DNA from: Andeanibacterium fulvum
Lineage (GTDB): Bacteria; Pseudomonadota; Alphaproteobacteria; Sphingomonadales; Sphingomonadaceae
NCBI RefSeq assembly: GCF_037154085.1
Contig: NZ_JBANRM010000001.1
Coordinates: 1,054,001 to 1,118,000, forward strand
Reading direction: 5' to 3'
Length of the DNA: 64,000 bases
In this document: in pieces, positions 8,953 through 16,836 of the stretch
Layout: every line of letters starts with the position of its first letter
Position numbering within the stretch: position 1 is the first letter of the stretch
The notes under the pieces: model-generated
Database searches by the model: none
The model's input: only the letters and a program-made list of their open reading frames with translations
Told to the model about the DNA's origin: nothing
Translations under genes and position numbers: made by a program

Positions 8953-10073
8953 TGGGCTGGCGTCTGGCATTCCGCATGGCCGTGCTGGCCACCTTGTGCA
9001 CACTCTCGGTGCCCCTCAGAGCACAGGAAGTGCCGTTGAAGGGCCTTGGTCGGTTCGACGGCTGGCGGGACAATGCACTGATCGGATATGGCCTCGTCAC
9101 CGGTCTGGCCGGGTCCGGCGACACCCGCCGCAATGAAGTGACGCGGCTGGCGCTACGCAACGTCCTCTCCCGCCTTGGTACCGCTGTCAGCGAGGAACAG
9201 ATCAACAGCCGCAATGTCGCGGTGGTGATCGTCACGGCTACCTTGCCCGCCTCTGCCAATCCGGGCGACCGGATCGACGCTATCGTCTCTTCCATCGGCG
9301 ATGCCCGCTCACTTGCCGGGGGGACCTTGCTGATGACCCCGCTGATGGGTCCGGACCAGCGCCCTTATGCGCTGGCACAGGGCGCGCTGACGGCGGGCGG
9401 CTATGATTTCGAGACGAACCTCAACCGCCAGCAGCGCAATTACCCCACTGCCGCCGTCCTGCCCGGCGGCGCAACAGTGGAAGCGCCGGTGGATACCCGC
9501 CTGCTGTCCGCGCAAAGCACTGTCTCCTTCCTGCTGGCACAGCCGGATTTCACCACCGCCCAACGCGTGAGCGAGGCCGTCAACGCCAGCTTCGGCCGCC
9601 CCATCGCCACGGTCCGCAATGCGGACGAAGTAGTGATCGCCTATGATCGCGGTCCGGCGGAACTGGCGGCTTTCCTCTCACGTATCGAGAATATCCCGGT
9701 CACCCCTGACCTGTCCCCGCGCATCGTCATCAACGAGCGTACCGGCACGGTCGTGGCCGGATCGGGCGTGCGGATTTCCGGCGTGGTGATCTCTCAGGGG
9801 GACATCAAGGTGACCATCGTCACCGAGAATTACGCATCGCAGCCCAGCTTCATTTCCGGCTTCGCCAATGACGTTTCCAGCCTGATCGTGACCAATACCA
9901 AGCTGGAAGTCGAACAGGGCGCAAACGACGCCGTGATGAGCTTTCCCAACACCACCGTGGGCTCGCTGGTGGAAGGGCTGGCGCGGGCGAAGGTCGATAC
10001 CAGGCGCATGATCAGCATCCTGCAGGCGATCAAGGCCGCAGGCGCGCTGCATGCCGAAATCGTGGTTCAATAG
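8952..10073 (+). CDS. flgI: Flagellar P-ring protein FlgI
   Basis: 373 residues, normal length. A signal peptide ends at ...PLRAQE. The mature start contains FDGWRDNALIGYGLVTGLAG, the family's N-terminal signature, and the C-terminus has SLVEGLARAKVDTRRMISILQ. Forms the periplasmic ring anchored in peptidoglycan around the rod. Coupled to flgH by a one-base overlap and followed 12 bp later by flgB with a GGAGGAACG Shine-Dalgarno. Confidence 0.95.
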   Translation: MGWRLAFRMAVLATLCTLSVPLRAQEVPLKGLGRFDGWRDNALIGYGLVTGLAGSGDTRRNEVTRLALRNVLSRLGTAVSEEQINSRNVAVVIVTATLPASANPGDRIDAIVSSIGDARSLAGGTLLMTPLMGPDQRPYALAQGALTAGGYDFETNLNRQQRNYPTAAVLPGGATVEAPVDTRLLSAQSTVSFLLAQPDFTTAQRVSEAVNASFGRPIATVRNADEVVIAYDRGPAELAAFLSRIENIPVTPDLSPRIVINERTGTVVAGSGVRISGVVISQGDIKVTIVTENYASQPSFISGFANDVSSLIVTNTKLEVEQGANDAVMSFPNTTVGSLVEGLARAKVDTRRMISILQAIKAAGALHAEIVVQ

Positions 10074-10085
10074 GAGGAACGTGGG

Positions 10086-10430
10086 ATGGACCAGCTTTCC
10101 GCCCTGCTTGTCGTCAAAGCGCTGGACGGGCTCGCCCTGCGCGCCTCGGCCATTTCGCAGAACGTCGCCAATGCCAATTCACCGAATTACACGCCTTTGC
10201 GCGTGAATTTCGAGGGTCAACTGCGCGATGCTGCCAAGGCGGGCCCAGAGGCCGTGCGCGATCTCCAGCCGCAATTCACGCAGGATATCAGCCGGGCCGG
10301 ACAAGGCAGTATGCGGCTCGATCTGGAACTGGCGAGCGCTTCGGAAACTGCCCTGCGCTATGCCGCGCTGGTCGATGTTCTGAGCCGCCAGATGCAGCTT
10401 TCCCGCCTTGCCGTGACGGGAGGCCAGTGA
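10086..10430 (+). CDS. flgB: Flagellar basal-body rod protein FlgB
   Basis: 114 residues. The N-terminal rod motif (AISQNVANANSPNYTPLRVNF) and C-terminal helix (ALRYAALVDVLSRQMQLSRL) identify FlgB, the rod component nearest the MS ring. Length is at the short end of the family. In this locus flgBC-fliE follow flgI instead of heading the operon. Confidence 0.93.
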   Translation: MDQLSALLVVKALDGLALRASAISQNVANANSPNYTPLRVNFEGQLRDAAKAGPEAVRDLQPQFTQDISRAGQGSMRLDLELASASETALRYAALVDVLSRQMQLSRLAVTGGQ

Positions 10431-10849
10431 TGGACGCGATCGCGATCAGTCGCACCGGCCTCGACGTCGAATGGCGGCGGATGGAAATCATCGCCCTCAA
10501 CCTCGCCAATATCAATTCCGGTGCCTCGGCGGACGGCACATCCTACCAGTCGCTAAGGCTGCGTTCCGGTCCGGCGGAAAGCTTCCGCACGGTGCTGGAC
10601 GGCCAGCAAACGCCGGGTGGAGTGCGCGTCTATGGCGTGGAGCCGAGCGGCGCAGGCCTGCGCCGGGTCTATGAGCCCAGCCACCCGCAGGCCGACGCCA
10701 GCGGCTTTGTGACCTATCCCAATATCAGCCACGCTGAGGAAATGTCTCTGATGGTGAAGACAGCGCGCGCCTATGAGGCGAACCTCGTGGCGCTGGCGGC
10801 GGCGCAGCAGATCTATTCCAGCGCGCTCAAGATCGGACGGCAGGCATGA
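10430..10849 (+). CDS. flgC: Flagellar basal-body rod protein FlgC
   Basis: 139 residues from ATG 10430 (overlapping the flgB stop as TGATG); an in-frame GTG three bases earlier is a possible alternative. MEIIALNLANINSG is the rod N-terminal motif, and the C-terminus (EEMSLMVKTARAYEANLVAL) is characteristic of FlgC. The first segment carries an RTGLDVEWRR variation compared with typical FlgC. Confidence 0.93.
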   Translation: MDAIAISRTGLDVEWRRMEIIALNLANINSGASADGTSYQSLRLRSGPAESFRTVLDGQQTPGGVRVYGVEPSGAGLRRVYEPSHPQADASGFVTYPNISHAEEMSLMVKTARAYEANLVALAAAQQIYSSALKIGRQA

Positions 10850-11166
10850 GCGTGCTCGATCCTGTGGCCGCGCTCGGCCTTTCGGATTCCGCCCCGCAGA
10901 TTCTGCGGCTCGGCCTGCCTGCCCTGCCCTCCTCAACTGCGGCGGGTGTGAGCTTCCAGTCGGTACTTTCCGCCGGGCTCGACACGGTCAACCAGAAGGT
11001 CGCCCATGCGGATGACCTGGTACGGCAATTTGCGCTCGACGATTCCGTGCCGGTCCATCAGGTGACCATAGCGCTGGAAGAAGCCCGGCTGTCGGTGGAA
11101 CTCGCCATGCAGGTCCGTACCCGCCTGGTCGAGACCTACCGCGAACTCATGAATATGCAGCTCTGA
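10846..11166 (+). CDS. fliE: Flagellar hook-basal body protein FliE
   Basis: 106 residues. The C-terminal half (VHQVTIALEEARLSVELAMQ then ETYRELMNMQL) matches FliE, the adaptor joining the MS ring to the rod. Overlaps flgC by four bases. Last intact gene of this operon; the next reading frame is the broken fliF. Confidence 0.93.
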   Translation: MSVLDPVAALGLSDSAPQILRLGLPALPSSTAAGVSFQSVLSAGLDTVNQKVAHADDLVRQFALDDSVPVHQVTIALEEARLSVELAMQVRTRLVETYRELMNMQL

Positions 11167-11169
11167 CGC

Positions 11170-11340
11170 ATGGAACGCAGGCAAATCCTTGTCTTCGGCG
11201 GTATTTTCACGGCCGTCCTGGCTGTTCTGGCACTCGTCTGGTTTGCTTTCCTGAGGCCTAGCTACGGCATGCTCTATGAAGACCTGCGCGAGGCGGATGC
11301 AGCCGAGATCGTCGGCGTGCTCGACAAGCAGGGGATCCGG
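11170..11340 (+). pseudogene. fliF: fliF 5' remnant (MS-ring protein, truncated)
   Basis: The first 57 codons read as a normal FliF start: MERRQILVFGGIFTAVLAVL, the transmembrane helix, then YGMLYEDLREADAAEIVGVL and DKQGI, the standard beginning of the first ring-building domain. After GIR the sequence loses all FliF character and is out of frame with a fliA 3' end. About 500 codons of FliF are missing, including the export-facing and FliG-binding parts. The out-of-frame tail runs to a stop at 11460. No functional MS ring can come from this copy. Confidence 0.85.
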
Positions 11341-11348
11341 CCCCCACC

Positions 11349-11567
11349 CCTTACGAAAGCCTCGCCTGGCGTGAATTGCAGGGCCGGGTGCGCGATCTGG
11401 TGGGCACTCTGCCGGAACGAGAGGCCTTCGTCATTCAGCAGCATTATCGCAACGGTGTGAGCTTCCAGCAGATTTCCATGCTGCTGGGCGTCAGCAAGGG
11501 GCGCATTTCGCAAATTCACAAGGCAGCACTGGACAGGCTCCGGGGGCTGGCCGCAAAGCTGCGTTAG
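11349..11567 (+). pseudogene. fliA: fliA 3' remnant (flagellar sigma-28 region 4)
   Basis: In frame with codons starting at 11349 the sequence reads PYESLAWRELQGRVRDLVGT, then PEREAFVIQQHYRNGVSFQQ, ISMLLGVSKGRISQIHKAAL and a TAG stop at 11565-11567. This is the C-terminal DNA-binding region 4 of a FliA-type sigma factor (LGVSKGRISQIHKAA helix-turn-helix). The regions needed for core binding and -10 recognition are absent. Joined directly to the fliF remnant, with a different frame, it marks the 3' edge of a large deletion. Confidence 0.85.
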
Positions 11568-11578
11568 GAGAACAGACA

Positions 11579-12148
11579 ATGGAATTGTGCGGCGACGAGG
11601 ACATGGCCGGGCTGGTCAGGCAGATGCAGGCCAGCGATACGGAAGATCTGGCGGCGGTGGACGCGATGCTGAAGCGCTTTCCGCAAGACCCGCGGCTGCA
11701 CTTCATGCGCGGATCGATCCTGGCCGGGCGCAAGGAACCGCGCGAGGCCCATGCCGCGCTGGCCCGCGCGGTGGAACTGGCCCCCGATTTCGCCATTGCC
11801 CGCTATCAGCTGGGCTTCTTCGAACTGACTTCGGGCGAAGTGGATCAGGCGCTGTCCAGTTGGGGCCCGTTGCTGCGCCTGCCAGAAGACGCCTATCTGC
11901 GCAAATTCGTGGAAGGGCTGACCCATCTGGTGCGTGACGAATTCGAGCCCGCCCTTGCCCGCATGCGCGAAGGCATCGCGCTCAATCGCGAGAACGAGCC
12001 GCTCAACGGCGATATCCGCCTGCTGATGGCCGAGTGCGAGAAGGCGATGGCGGGCGGCAAAGCACAGGGGGCCGGCGGCGACGACGCCGATCTTTCGGCC
12101 ACCTCTCTGCTGCTCGGCCAGTTCTCCGGCGGCCCGACCCGGCACTGA
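11579..12148 (+). CDS. TPR-containing protein of unknown function
   Basis: 189 residues, acidic N-terminus. Helical repeats resembling TPRs (PRLHFMRGSILAGRKEPREA, HAALARAVELAPDFAIARYQ) fill residues ~35-110. The last 35 residues are low complexity (glycine/alanine-rich). It begins 11 bases after the fliA stop with a GGAG site, so it was probably the next gene of the ancestral flagellar operon. It is intact. Possible roles are a flagellar chaperone or regulator, but this is inference from position only. Confidence 0.7.
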   Translation: MELCGDEDMAGLVRQMQASDTEDLAAVDAMLKRFPQDPRLHFMRGSILAGRKEPREAHAALARAVELAPDFAIARYQLGFFELTSGEVDQALSSWGPLLRLPEDAYLRKFVEGLTHLVRDEFEPALARMREGIALNRENEPLNGDIRLLMAECEKAMAGGKAQGAGGDDADLSATSLLLGQFSGGPTRH

Positions 12149-12160
12149 CGGGCAGGCGCG

Positions 12161-12523
12161 ATGACCCGCATCTCAAACGTCGATCAGGTGCTGATGCTGC
12201 TGCGCCAGCAATTGCAGCGCCTCGACAAATCCTCCCGCTCCCGCAAGGGCAGCGCGACTTCCACCACCGGCCCGCAGCGCCGCCCGCCTGCTGCCGGGCG
12301 CGTGGAGGCAGTGCTGCGTTCGGACGAGCTTTCGGATGAGGACCTAGCCCGCACGCTGGTAACGGCGCTGCTGGTCGATGAATTCGGCGAAGCGGCGGCG
12401 AACGATCCCGCCTTCCAGCGCATGGCAGGCGAAGTGCATCGCATAATCGCGAGCGACCCGCAGGCAAGCAGGCTGCTAGCAGACGCAATCAGGGGCGTGC
12501 GAGGGGCCGGAAATCCCGGCTAG
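12161..12523 (+). CDS. Hypothetical protein following the TPR gene
   Basis: 120 residues, not recognised. A basic, serine-rich stretch (residues ~22-50) separates a short N-terminal helix (VDQVLMLLRQQLQRLDK) from a compact helical domain (DELSDEDLARTLVTALLVDE then FQRMAGEVHRIIASDP). Starts 12 bases after the TPR gene on the same strand, so likely co-transcribed. Its last four bases overlap the end of the convergent gene at 12520. The context suggests an accessory gene of the flagellar locus, but nothing in the sequence proves this. Confidence 0.6.
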   Translation: MTRISNVDQVLMLLRQQLQRLDKSSRSRKGSATSTTGPQRRPPAAGRVEAVLRSDELSDEDLARTLVTALLVDEFGEAAANDPAFQRMAGEVHRIIASDPQASRLLADAIRGVRGAGNPG

Positions 12524-12759
12524 ACGAAACGGGAAGCGGCGATCTCTGTTTCAGCCAGAGCGGCCTCTGCTTGCCGCAGTTCCTTTTCCCGCTGGGCCTG
12601 CTCCCGGTCGATCACGATCTTGCGGGCCTTGTCGGCCATATCGCGCCATGCTGCTTCGGACCGCAAGGCACGCTCGCGCACATTGTCCAGTTGGGCCCGT
12701 TCGGCCTCTTTCGCGGCTTCTTCCGCACGCGCGATGTAGAATTCGTAGGTAAGTGCCAC
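12520..12759 (-). CDS. Small coiled-coil hypothetical protein
   Basis: 79 residues when started at GTG 12759, which has a strong GGAGGTGA ribosome-binding site. An ATG four codons upstream would place that SD inside the gene. Almost the entire protein is charged alpha-helix with heptad-like spacing (ARAEEAAKEAERAQLDNVRE, ARKIVIDREQAQREKELRQA). No signal peptide or membrane segment. Lies 80 bp downstream of the cold-shock gene on the same strand. Function unknown. Confidence 0.6.
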   Translation of the reverse strand: MALTYEFYIARAEEAAKEAERAQLDNVRERALRSEAAWRDMADKARKIVIDREQAQREKELRQAEAALAETEIAASRFV

Positions 12760-12794
12760 AGTCACCTCCACAAGTGGGAAATAAGACAGGGCGA

Positions 12795-12829
12795 TCTCCC
12801 CGACGGCCGCAGGGCGACTGCCGGGGAGA
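12795..12829 (-). terminator. Possible terminator hairpin after the cold-shock gene
   Basis: TCTCCCCG (12795-12802) pairs with CGGGGAGA (12822-12829) just beyond the stop of the cold-shock gene on its strand. No T run follows directly, so termination is uncertain; it could instead be an mRNA-stabilising hairpin. Confidence 0.35.
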
Positions 12830-12838
12830 ACTGCTCGA

Positions 12839-13048
12839 TCAGTCGGCGCTGCTCAGATTGATAGCCGCTTCCTTGCCGTTGCGGCCGGTTTCGACTTCAT
12901 AATTCAGCCGCTGATCCTTGTTCAGCGTAGCCATGCCGGCTGCCTGGACAGCGGAAATGTGGACGAAGCTGTCCTTGCCGCCATCGTCGGGCTGAATGAA
13001 TCCATAGCCCTTGTCTTCATTGAAAAATTTTACGGTTCCGATGGTCAT
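12839..13048 (-). CDS. Cold-shock domain protein (CspA family)
   Basis: 69 residues, the standard single cold-shock domain. RNP1 motif is KGYGFIQPD and RNP2 is DSFVHISAV, the aromatic nucleic-acid-binding patches. Start ATG 13048 has AAAGGAA upstream. Such proteins melt RNA secondary structure and act as transcription antiterminators or RNA chaperones. A ~200-bp leader with no gene separates it from the small ORF at 13249, compatible with a structured 5' UTR, though no specific cold-box is evident to me. Confidence 0.93.
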   Translation of the reverse strand: MTIGTVKFFNEDKGYGFIQPDDGGKDSFVHISAVQAAGMATLNKDQRLNYEVETGRNGKEAAINLSSAD

Positions 13049-13248
13049 GTGCGTTTCCTTTCAAGAAACGGTAGTTGCCGGCCGCGAGATTGCGGACCGG
13101 ATCGTGCGTCAAGTCGTCAATTGAAAGGAAGTCGTCGTCGTGAAGATCAGGCCGATTTCTCGGCTTTGATCCGTAACCAGTTCGTCGAAACCCGTCGAAA
13201 TTCAACGAGAGCAACATCACGCTGCCAGCTTTTGCCAGCAACGCAAAT

Positions 13249-13449
13249 TCAAATTCGATCAGTAGCAGAAACCTGCGCCATGCTCCAGGCGCAGGCAGCG
13301 GCCGCTCCCAGCCTTTGCTGGAAGGTGCTGATCCGTCCTGCAATGCAGGATGCACGGGCAAGATGCGCAAGGCGATCGCCACGATCGGCGGCGGCATTCG
13401 CGCTCATCAAGGCCTGCTGGTGGGCGGCATATTCCCGGTTGAGGTCCAT
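13249..13449 (-). CDS. Small hypothetical protein between csp and infA paralogue
   Basis: 66 residues starting MDLNREYAAHQQALMSANAA. Chosen because ATG 13449 is preceded by a near-perfect AAGGAG eight bases upstream. The alanine-rich, mostly helical product ends AWSMAQVSATDRI. No domain recognised, no signal peptide. Position between a cold-shock gene and an IF-1 paralogue suggests a stress-related unit; this is inference. Confidence 0.6.
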   Translation of the reverse strand: MDLNREYAAHQQALMSANAAADRGDRLAHLARASCIAGRISTFQQRLGAAAACAWSMAQVSATDRI

Positions 13450-13704
13450 TTGCGATCTCCTTGTTTGCGCGGGAATGCTCCGGGCACGGCCGCAAATCGA
13501 AATTCGGTCAATCGACCATCGCCGCGACGAGGCGTCGCAATTCGATGGCTGAGAGCATTGCAGGAGCAGGCGAATGGCCCACATTACGTCCGAGGCTCAT
13601 CGCGCCCTTGCGCGAAGAGAGTTTCTGGCGCGTGACAGCGCCGATAGAGACAATGTTCATTTTTTCCTTGCCGGGGGCCGTTTGCCACCGGTTCTTCAAA
13701 AGTG

Positions 13705-13971
13705 TCAGCGCCGGTTTCCGCGTTGGCGAGCACCTGTCGACCCCTGGCCCGGTGTTCGTTCGCGGAAGATGATCCGGCCCTTGGACAGATCATAAGGCGT
13801 CATTTCGACATGTACGCGGTCGCCAACGACCGAGCGGATCCGGTAACGGCGCATCTTTCCCGCCGTGTAGGCAATAATCCGATGCTCATTCTCAAGGGTC
13901 ACGCCAAAGCGTCCATCGGGCAGGATCTCGTCGATCTCGCCGACCATCGTGATGAGCTCTTCCTTCGCCAA
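13705..13971 (-). CDS. infA: Translation initiation factor IF-1, paralogue with extended C-terminus
   Basis: 88 residues. MAKEELITMVGEIDEILPDG followed by FGVTLENEHRIIAYTAGKMR and VEMTPYDLSKGRIIFRER is the S1-type OB fold of IF-1, which occupies the ribosomal A site during initiation. The family-conserved start corresponds here to TTG at 13971, a rare start codon. Residues ~73-88 (PGQGSTGARQRGNRR) extend beyond the usual 72-residue length. A second infA presumably exists elsewhere in the genome; this copy near a cold-shock gene may be a conditional paralogue. Confidence 0.88.
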   Translation of the reverse strand: MAKEELITMVGEIDEILPDGRFGVTLENEHRIIAYTAGKMRRYRIRSVVGDRVHVEMTPYDLSKGRIIFRERTPGQGSTGARQRGNRR

Positions 13972-14147
13972 TCCATTTCCTTGCGTACGAAAAACATCCG
14001 CACACGGGCGTATCCCGGCGCAGAGCCATGCAGCATGTAAAGGAAAGCGGAGCCGCCTCTGCGGCTATCAAATTCCGTCGCAAGCGACGTGAGGCAATTT
14101 TTATATAGAGTGATGTTGAAAAATTGCAAGGCGAACGAAAACTTCGC

Positions 14148-14891
14148 TCAAATCCTCGCCAATCCAGCGGCCTCGACTGGAGTTTCGACCGGCTCGCCGC
14201 GATCCTTGCGCTCGGAATAACGATCGACCAGCTGCCCTGCATGGGGCCGCAGCAGCACGGTGAAGCGGACCAGTTCCTCCATCACGTCCACGATGCGGTC
14301 GTAATAGCTCGATGGCTTCATTCGCCCGGCCTCGTCGAATTCCTCGTAGGCCTTGGCCACGCTCGACTGATTGGGGATCGTGACCATCCGCATCCAGCGG
14401 CCGAGGACCCGCAGGCTGTTCACGCTGTTGAAGCTCTGCGATCCCGCACAGACCTGCATCACCGCCAGCGTCCGCCCCTGCGTGGGTCGCAGGCCCTTAT
14501 AGGCCAGCGGCAGATGGTCGATCTGGACTTTCATGACGCCGGTAATCTGGCCGTGCCGTTCCGGGCTGCACCAGACCTGCCCTTCGGACCATAGCGAATG
14601 CTCGCGCAATTCATGCACTGCCGGGTGATCGTCCCCCGGCACCTGATCGGGCAGAGGCAGGTCGACGGGATCGAATATCCGTGTTTCGCACCCGAAGAAT
14701 TGCAGCAGGCGCGCGGCCTCTTCCACTGCCAGCCGGGAATAGGAGCGTTCCCGCAGCGATCCGTAGAGCAGCAAAATACGCGGCGGCGGATCGAGGCTGC
14801 CCAGCCCTGCTGCAGGCGAGCGGTGCAGATATTCGGGCTTCAGCGCCGGGAAACTCGACGGATCGGGCAAGTCGCGCAGACGGCTAGTCAC
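14148..14891 (-). CDS. arsH: Arsenical resistance protein ArsH (NADPH-dependent FMN reductase)
   Basis: 247 residues, normal for ArsH. The flavodoxin-like fold begins with LLLYGSLRERSYSRLAVEEA (the phosphate-binding GSLRERSYSR signature). SPERHGQITGVMKVQIDHLP follows, the catalytic-core motif of ArsH. The enzyme oxidises trivalent organoarsenicals using NADPH/FMN. Last gene of the ars operon; its start overlaps the acr3 stop by four bases. Confidence 0.95.
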   Translation of the reverse strand: MTSRLRDLPDPSSFPALKPEYLHRSPAAGLGSLDPPPRILLLYGSLRERSYSRLAVEEAARLLQFFGCETRIFDPVDLPLPDQVPGDDHPAVHELREHSLWSEGQVWCSPERHGQITGVMKVQIDHLPLAYKGLRPTQGRTLAVMQVCAGSQSFNSVNSLRVLGRWMRMVTIPNQSSVAKAYEEFDEAGRMKPSSYYDRIVDVMEELVRFTVLLRPHAGQLVDRYSERKDRGEPVETPVEAAGLARI

Positions 14892-15961
14892 TGGTGCATT
14901 CCTTCCGGCATCGTATCGGCAAACCAGCGGCGGCCGATCCAGAGCGCGACATTGACGAGGCCGATCAGCACCGGGACCTCCACCAGCGGACCGATCACGG
15001 CGGCGAAGGCCACTGGGGAGGCAAGGCCGAAGGCAGCGATGGAAACGGCTATGGCCAGTTCGAAATTATTCGACGCTGCCGTGAAAGACAGTGCCGCGGC
15101 GCGCGGATAATCCGCCCCGGCGAGTTTCGACAGCGCGAAGCCCAGCACGAACATGGTGACGAAGAAGATCACCAGCGGCACGCCCACCTTCACTGCATCC
15201 ATCGGCAGGGCCAGGATTTCCCCGCCCTTCAGGCTGAACATGGCGACGATGGTGAACAGTAGCGCGATCAGCGTGACGGGGCTGATCGCGGGCAGAAAGT
15301 GGTGATCGTACCAATCGCGCCCCTTGCGGGCGATCAGCGTGCGCCGCGCCAGATAGCCAGCCGCGAAGGGCACGCCGAGATAGGTCAGCACTGCCTTGGC
15401 GATAGTGGCGAATTCCACGTTCACCACATGCGCGTCCAGCCCGAAGACCGGCGGCAGAACGGTAAGCAGCAGCCACGCGTAGGGGGTGTAGAAGAATATC
15501 TGGAACAGCGAATTGAACGCCACGAGCCCGGTGACATATTGCGGATCGCCGCCCGCCAGCTGGTTCCATACCAGCACCATGGCGATACAAGGGGCGATTC
15601 CGATTAGGATCAGGCCGGTCATATATTCGGGCGAATTGCCGAGGAACGTGACCGCCAGCGTGAACATCAGCGCCGGGCCGACGATCCAAGCCAGCACGAA
15701 AGACAGCCCCAATATCCTTGTGTCGCGAAACACCAGGCCCAGTTCTTCATATTTCACCTTGGCCAGCGGCGGGAACATCATCAGGATCAGGCCAATGGCG
15801 ATGGGAATATTGGTACTGCCCCAGGAAAGGTCCTCGATCGCGCGGGGCAAGCCTTCAAACGTCGATCCCAGCGCCACGCCCAGCGCCATGGCGAGAAATA
15901 TCCAGAGCGTCAGATAACGGTCGAGAAACGACAAGCGCCCGCGCGCGGCTGGAGTGCTCAC
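14888..15961 (-). CDS. acr3: Arsenite efflux transporter ACR3
   Basis: 357 residues, ten predicted membrane helices. The family motif GIAPCIAMVLVWNQLAGGD contains the conserved helix-4 cysteine needed for As(III) transport, and AALSFTAASNNFELAIAVSI contains the conserved glutamate of helix 9. Exports arsenite from the cytoplasm. Overlaps arsC and arsH by four bases on either side, so expression is coupled. Confidence 0.96.
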   Translation of the reverse strand: MSTPAARGRLSFLDRYLTLWIFLAMALGVALGSTFEGLPRAIEDLSWGSTNIPIAIGLILMMFPPLAKVKYEELGLVFRDTRILGLSFVLAWIVGPALMFTLAVTFLGNSPEYMTGLILIGIAPCIAMVLVWNQLAGGDPQYVTGLVAFNSLFQIFFYTPYAWLLLTVLPPVFGLDAHVVNVEFATIAKAVLTYLGVPFAAGYLARRTLIARKGRDWYDHHFLPAISPVTLIALLFTIVAMFSLKGGEILALPMDAVKVGVPLVIFFVTMFVLGFALSKLAGADYPRAAALSFTAASNNFELAIAVSIAAFGLASPVAFAAVIGPLVEVPVLIGLVNVALWIGRRWFADTMPEGMHQ

Positions 15962-16479
15962 TCGTGGCTTCCCGCGAGCGAACTGGCGCCTTCGGAGCGG
16001 CCGATCTCCTTCAGCTTCTGGCGCATCGCCATTTCGTCAATCGCGGCGTGAGGCAGCGCGAGGAACAGATCGATCCTCCGGGTGAGATAACGCAGCGCCT
16101 GCATGAAGGCCTCGCGCTGGCCCTCGCCCTCCACCGCAGCCGGATCCTCGATGCCCCAATGGGCCGAGATCGGTTTACCGGGCCATACCGGGCAACTCTC
16201 TCCCGCCGCATTGTCGCACACGGTGATGATGAAATCGAACTGCGGCGCATCCGGCCCGGCGAACTCGCTCCAGCTCTTGGAGCGCATGCCTGACGTCTCG
16301 TAACCAAGTCCCTGCAGCACCGAGAGCGCCATGGGATGCACTTCGCCCTTGGGCTGACTGCCGGCGGAATAGGCGTGAAAGCGGCCCTCGCCCAGCTTGT
16401 TCATCAGCGCTTCGCCCAGGATCGAACGGGCACTGTTGCCGGTGCACAGGAACAGGACGTTGTAGGTCTTGTCGGTCAT
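15958..16479 (-). CDS. arsC: Arsenate reductase ArsC, low-molecular-weight phosphatase type
   Basis: 173 residues. The P-loop CTGNSARS (C-x5-R) near residue 12 is the nucleophile site. The later Cys pair in TVCDNAAGESCPVW provides the disulfide relay used by thioredoxin-coupled enzymes. Reduces arsenate to arsenite for export by ACR3. A C-terminal extension of ~35 residues (after LTRRIDLFLAL) goes beyond the ~130-140-residue core. Ten bases downstream of arsR. Confidence 0.95.
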   Translation of the reverse strand: MTDKTYNVLFLCTGNSARSILGEALMNKLGEGRFHAYSAGSQPKGEVHPMALSVLQGLGYETSGMRSKSWSEFAGPDAPQFDFIITVCDNAAGESCPVWPGKPISAHWGIEDPAAVEGEGQREAFMQALRYLTRRIDLFLALPHAAIDEMAMRQKLKEIGRSEGASSLAGSHE

Positions 16480-16489
16480 GATTTCAGCC

Positions 16490-16822
16490 TCAGGCTTTGC
16501 AGGCGATCTGGCCGATGAGGCCGGAACAGATTTCGGGTTCGCCCTGGCAACAATCCTGCATCAGGAAGGACAGCAGCTTCTGCATCCCCGCAAGATCGGC
16601 GCGGTAACGGATGGTGCGGCTCTGCCGCTCGGCCGTGACCAGCCCTGCCCGCGCGAGAAGGGCAAGATGGGTGGAAAGCGTATTGGCCGGAACGTCCAAA
16701 GCCTGCGCAATCTCGCCTGCCGGCAGGCCCTCGGGCTCATGCCGCACGAGCAGGCGGAAGGCCTCCAGCCTTGTCTGCTGGGAAAGCGCCGAAAGGGCAT
16801 CGAGAGCGGCAAACAAATCCAT
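16490..16822 (-). CDS. arsR: ArsR-family arsenic-responsive repressor
   Basis: 110 residues, winged helix-turn-helix (EIAQALDVPANTLSTHLALL). Cysteines sit near the C-terminus: Cys91, Cys92 (DCCQGEPEIC) and Cys99, plus Cys108. C-terminal cysteines instead of the ELCVCDL helix-3 site place it with the Acidithiobacillus-type ArsR class. Probably autoregulates the four-gene operon; a 7-2-7 palindrome overlaps its own start codon. Confidence 0.94.
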   Translation of the reverse strand: MDLFAALDALSALSQQTRLEAFRLLVRHEPEGLPAGEIAQALDVPANTLSTHLALLARAGLVTAERQSRTIRYRADLAGMQKLLSFLMQDCCQGEPEICSGLIGQIACKA

Positions 16823-16836
16823 ATTTCGAGAAATAT
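16821..16836. promoter_or_regulatory. Probable ArsR operator at the arsR start
   Basis: ATATTTC-GA-GAAATAT, perfect 7-bp arms, overlapping the arsR start codon on its 5' side. Reading the minus strand, TTGCAT lies 16 bp upstream of TATTTC, a possible -35/-10 pair. With that pairing the transcript would begin at or next to the ATG, leaving no room for a Shine-Dalgarno site. The repressor would block RNA polymerase directly. Confidence 0.55.

Noticed and set aside
11170..11460. Reading the 96-codon frame as a real small protein
   Set aside because: Only its first 57 codons match FliF; the rest is out-of-frame fliA sequence. Better described as a deletion product.
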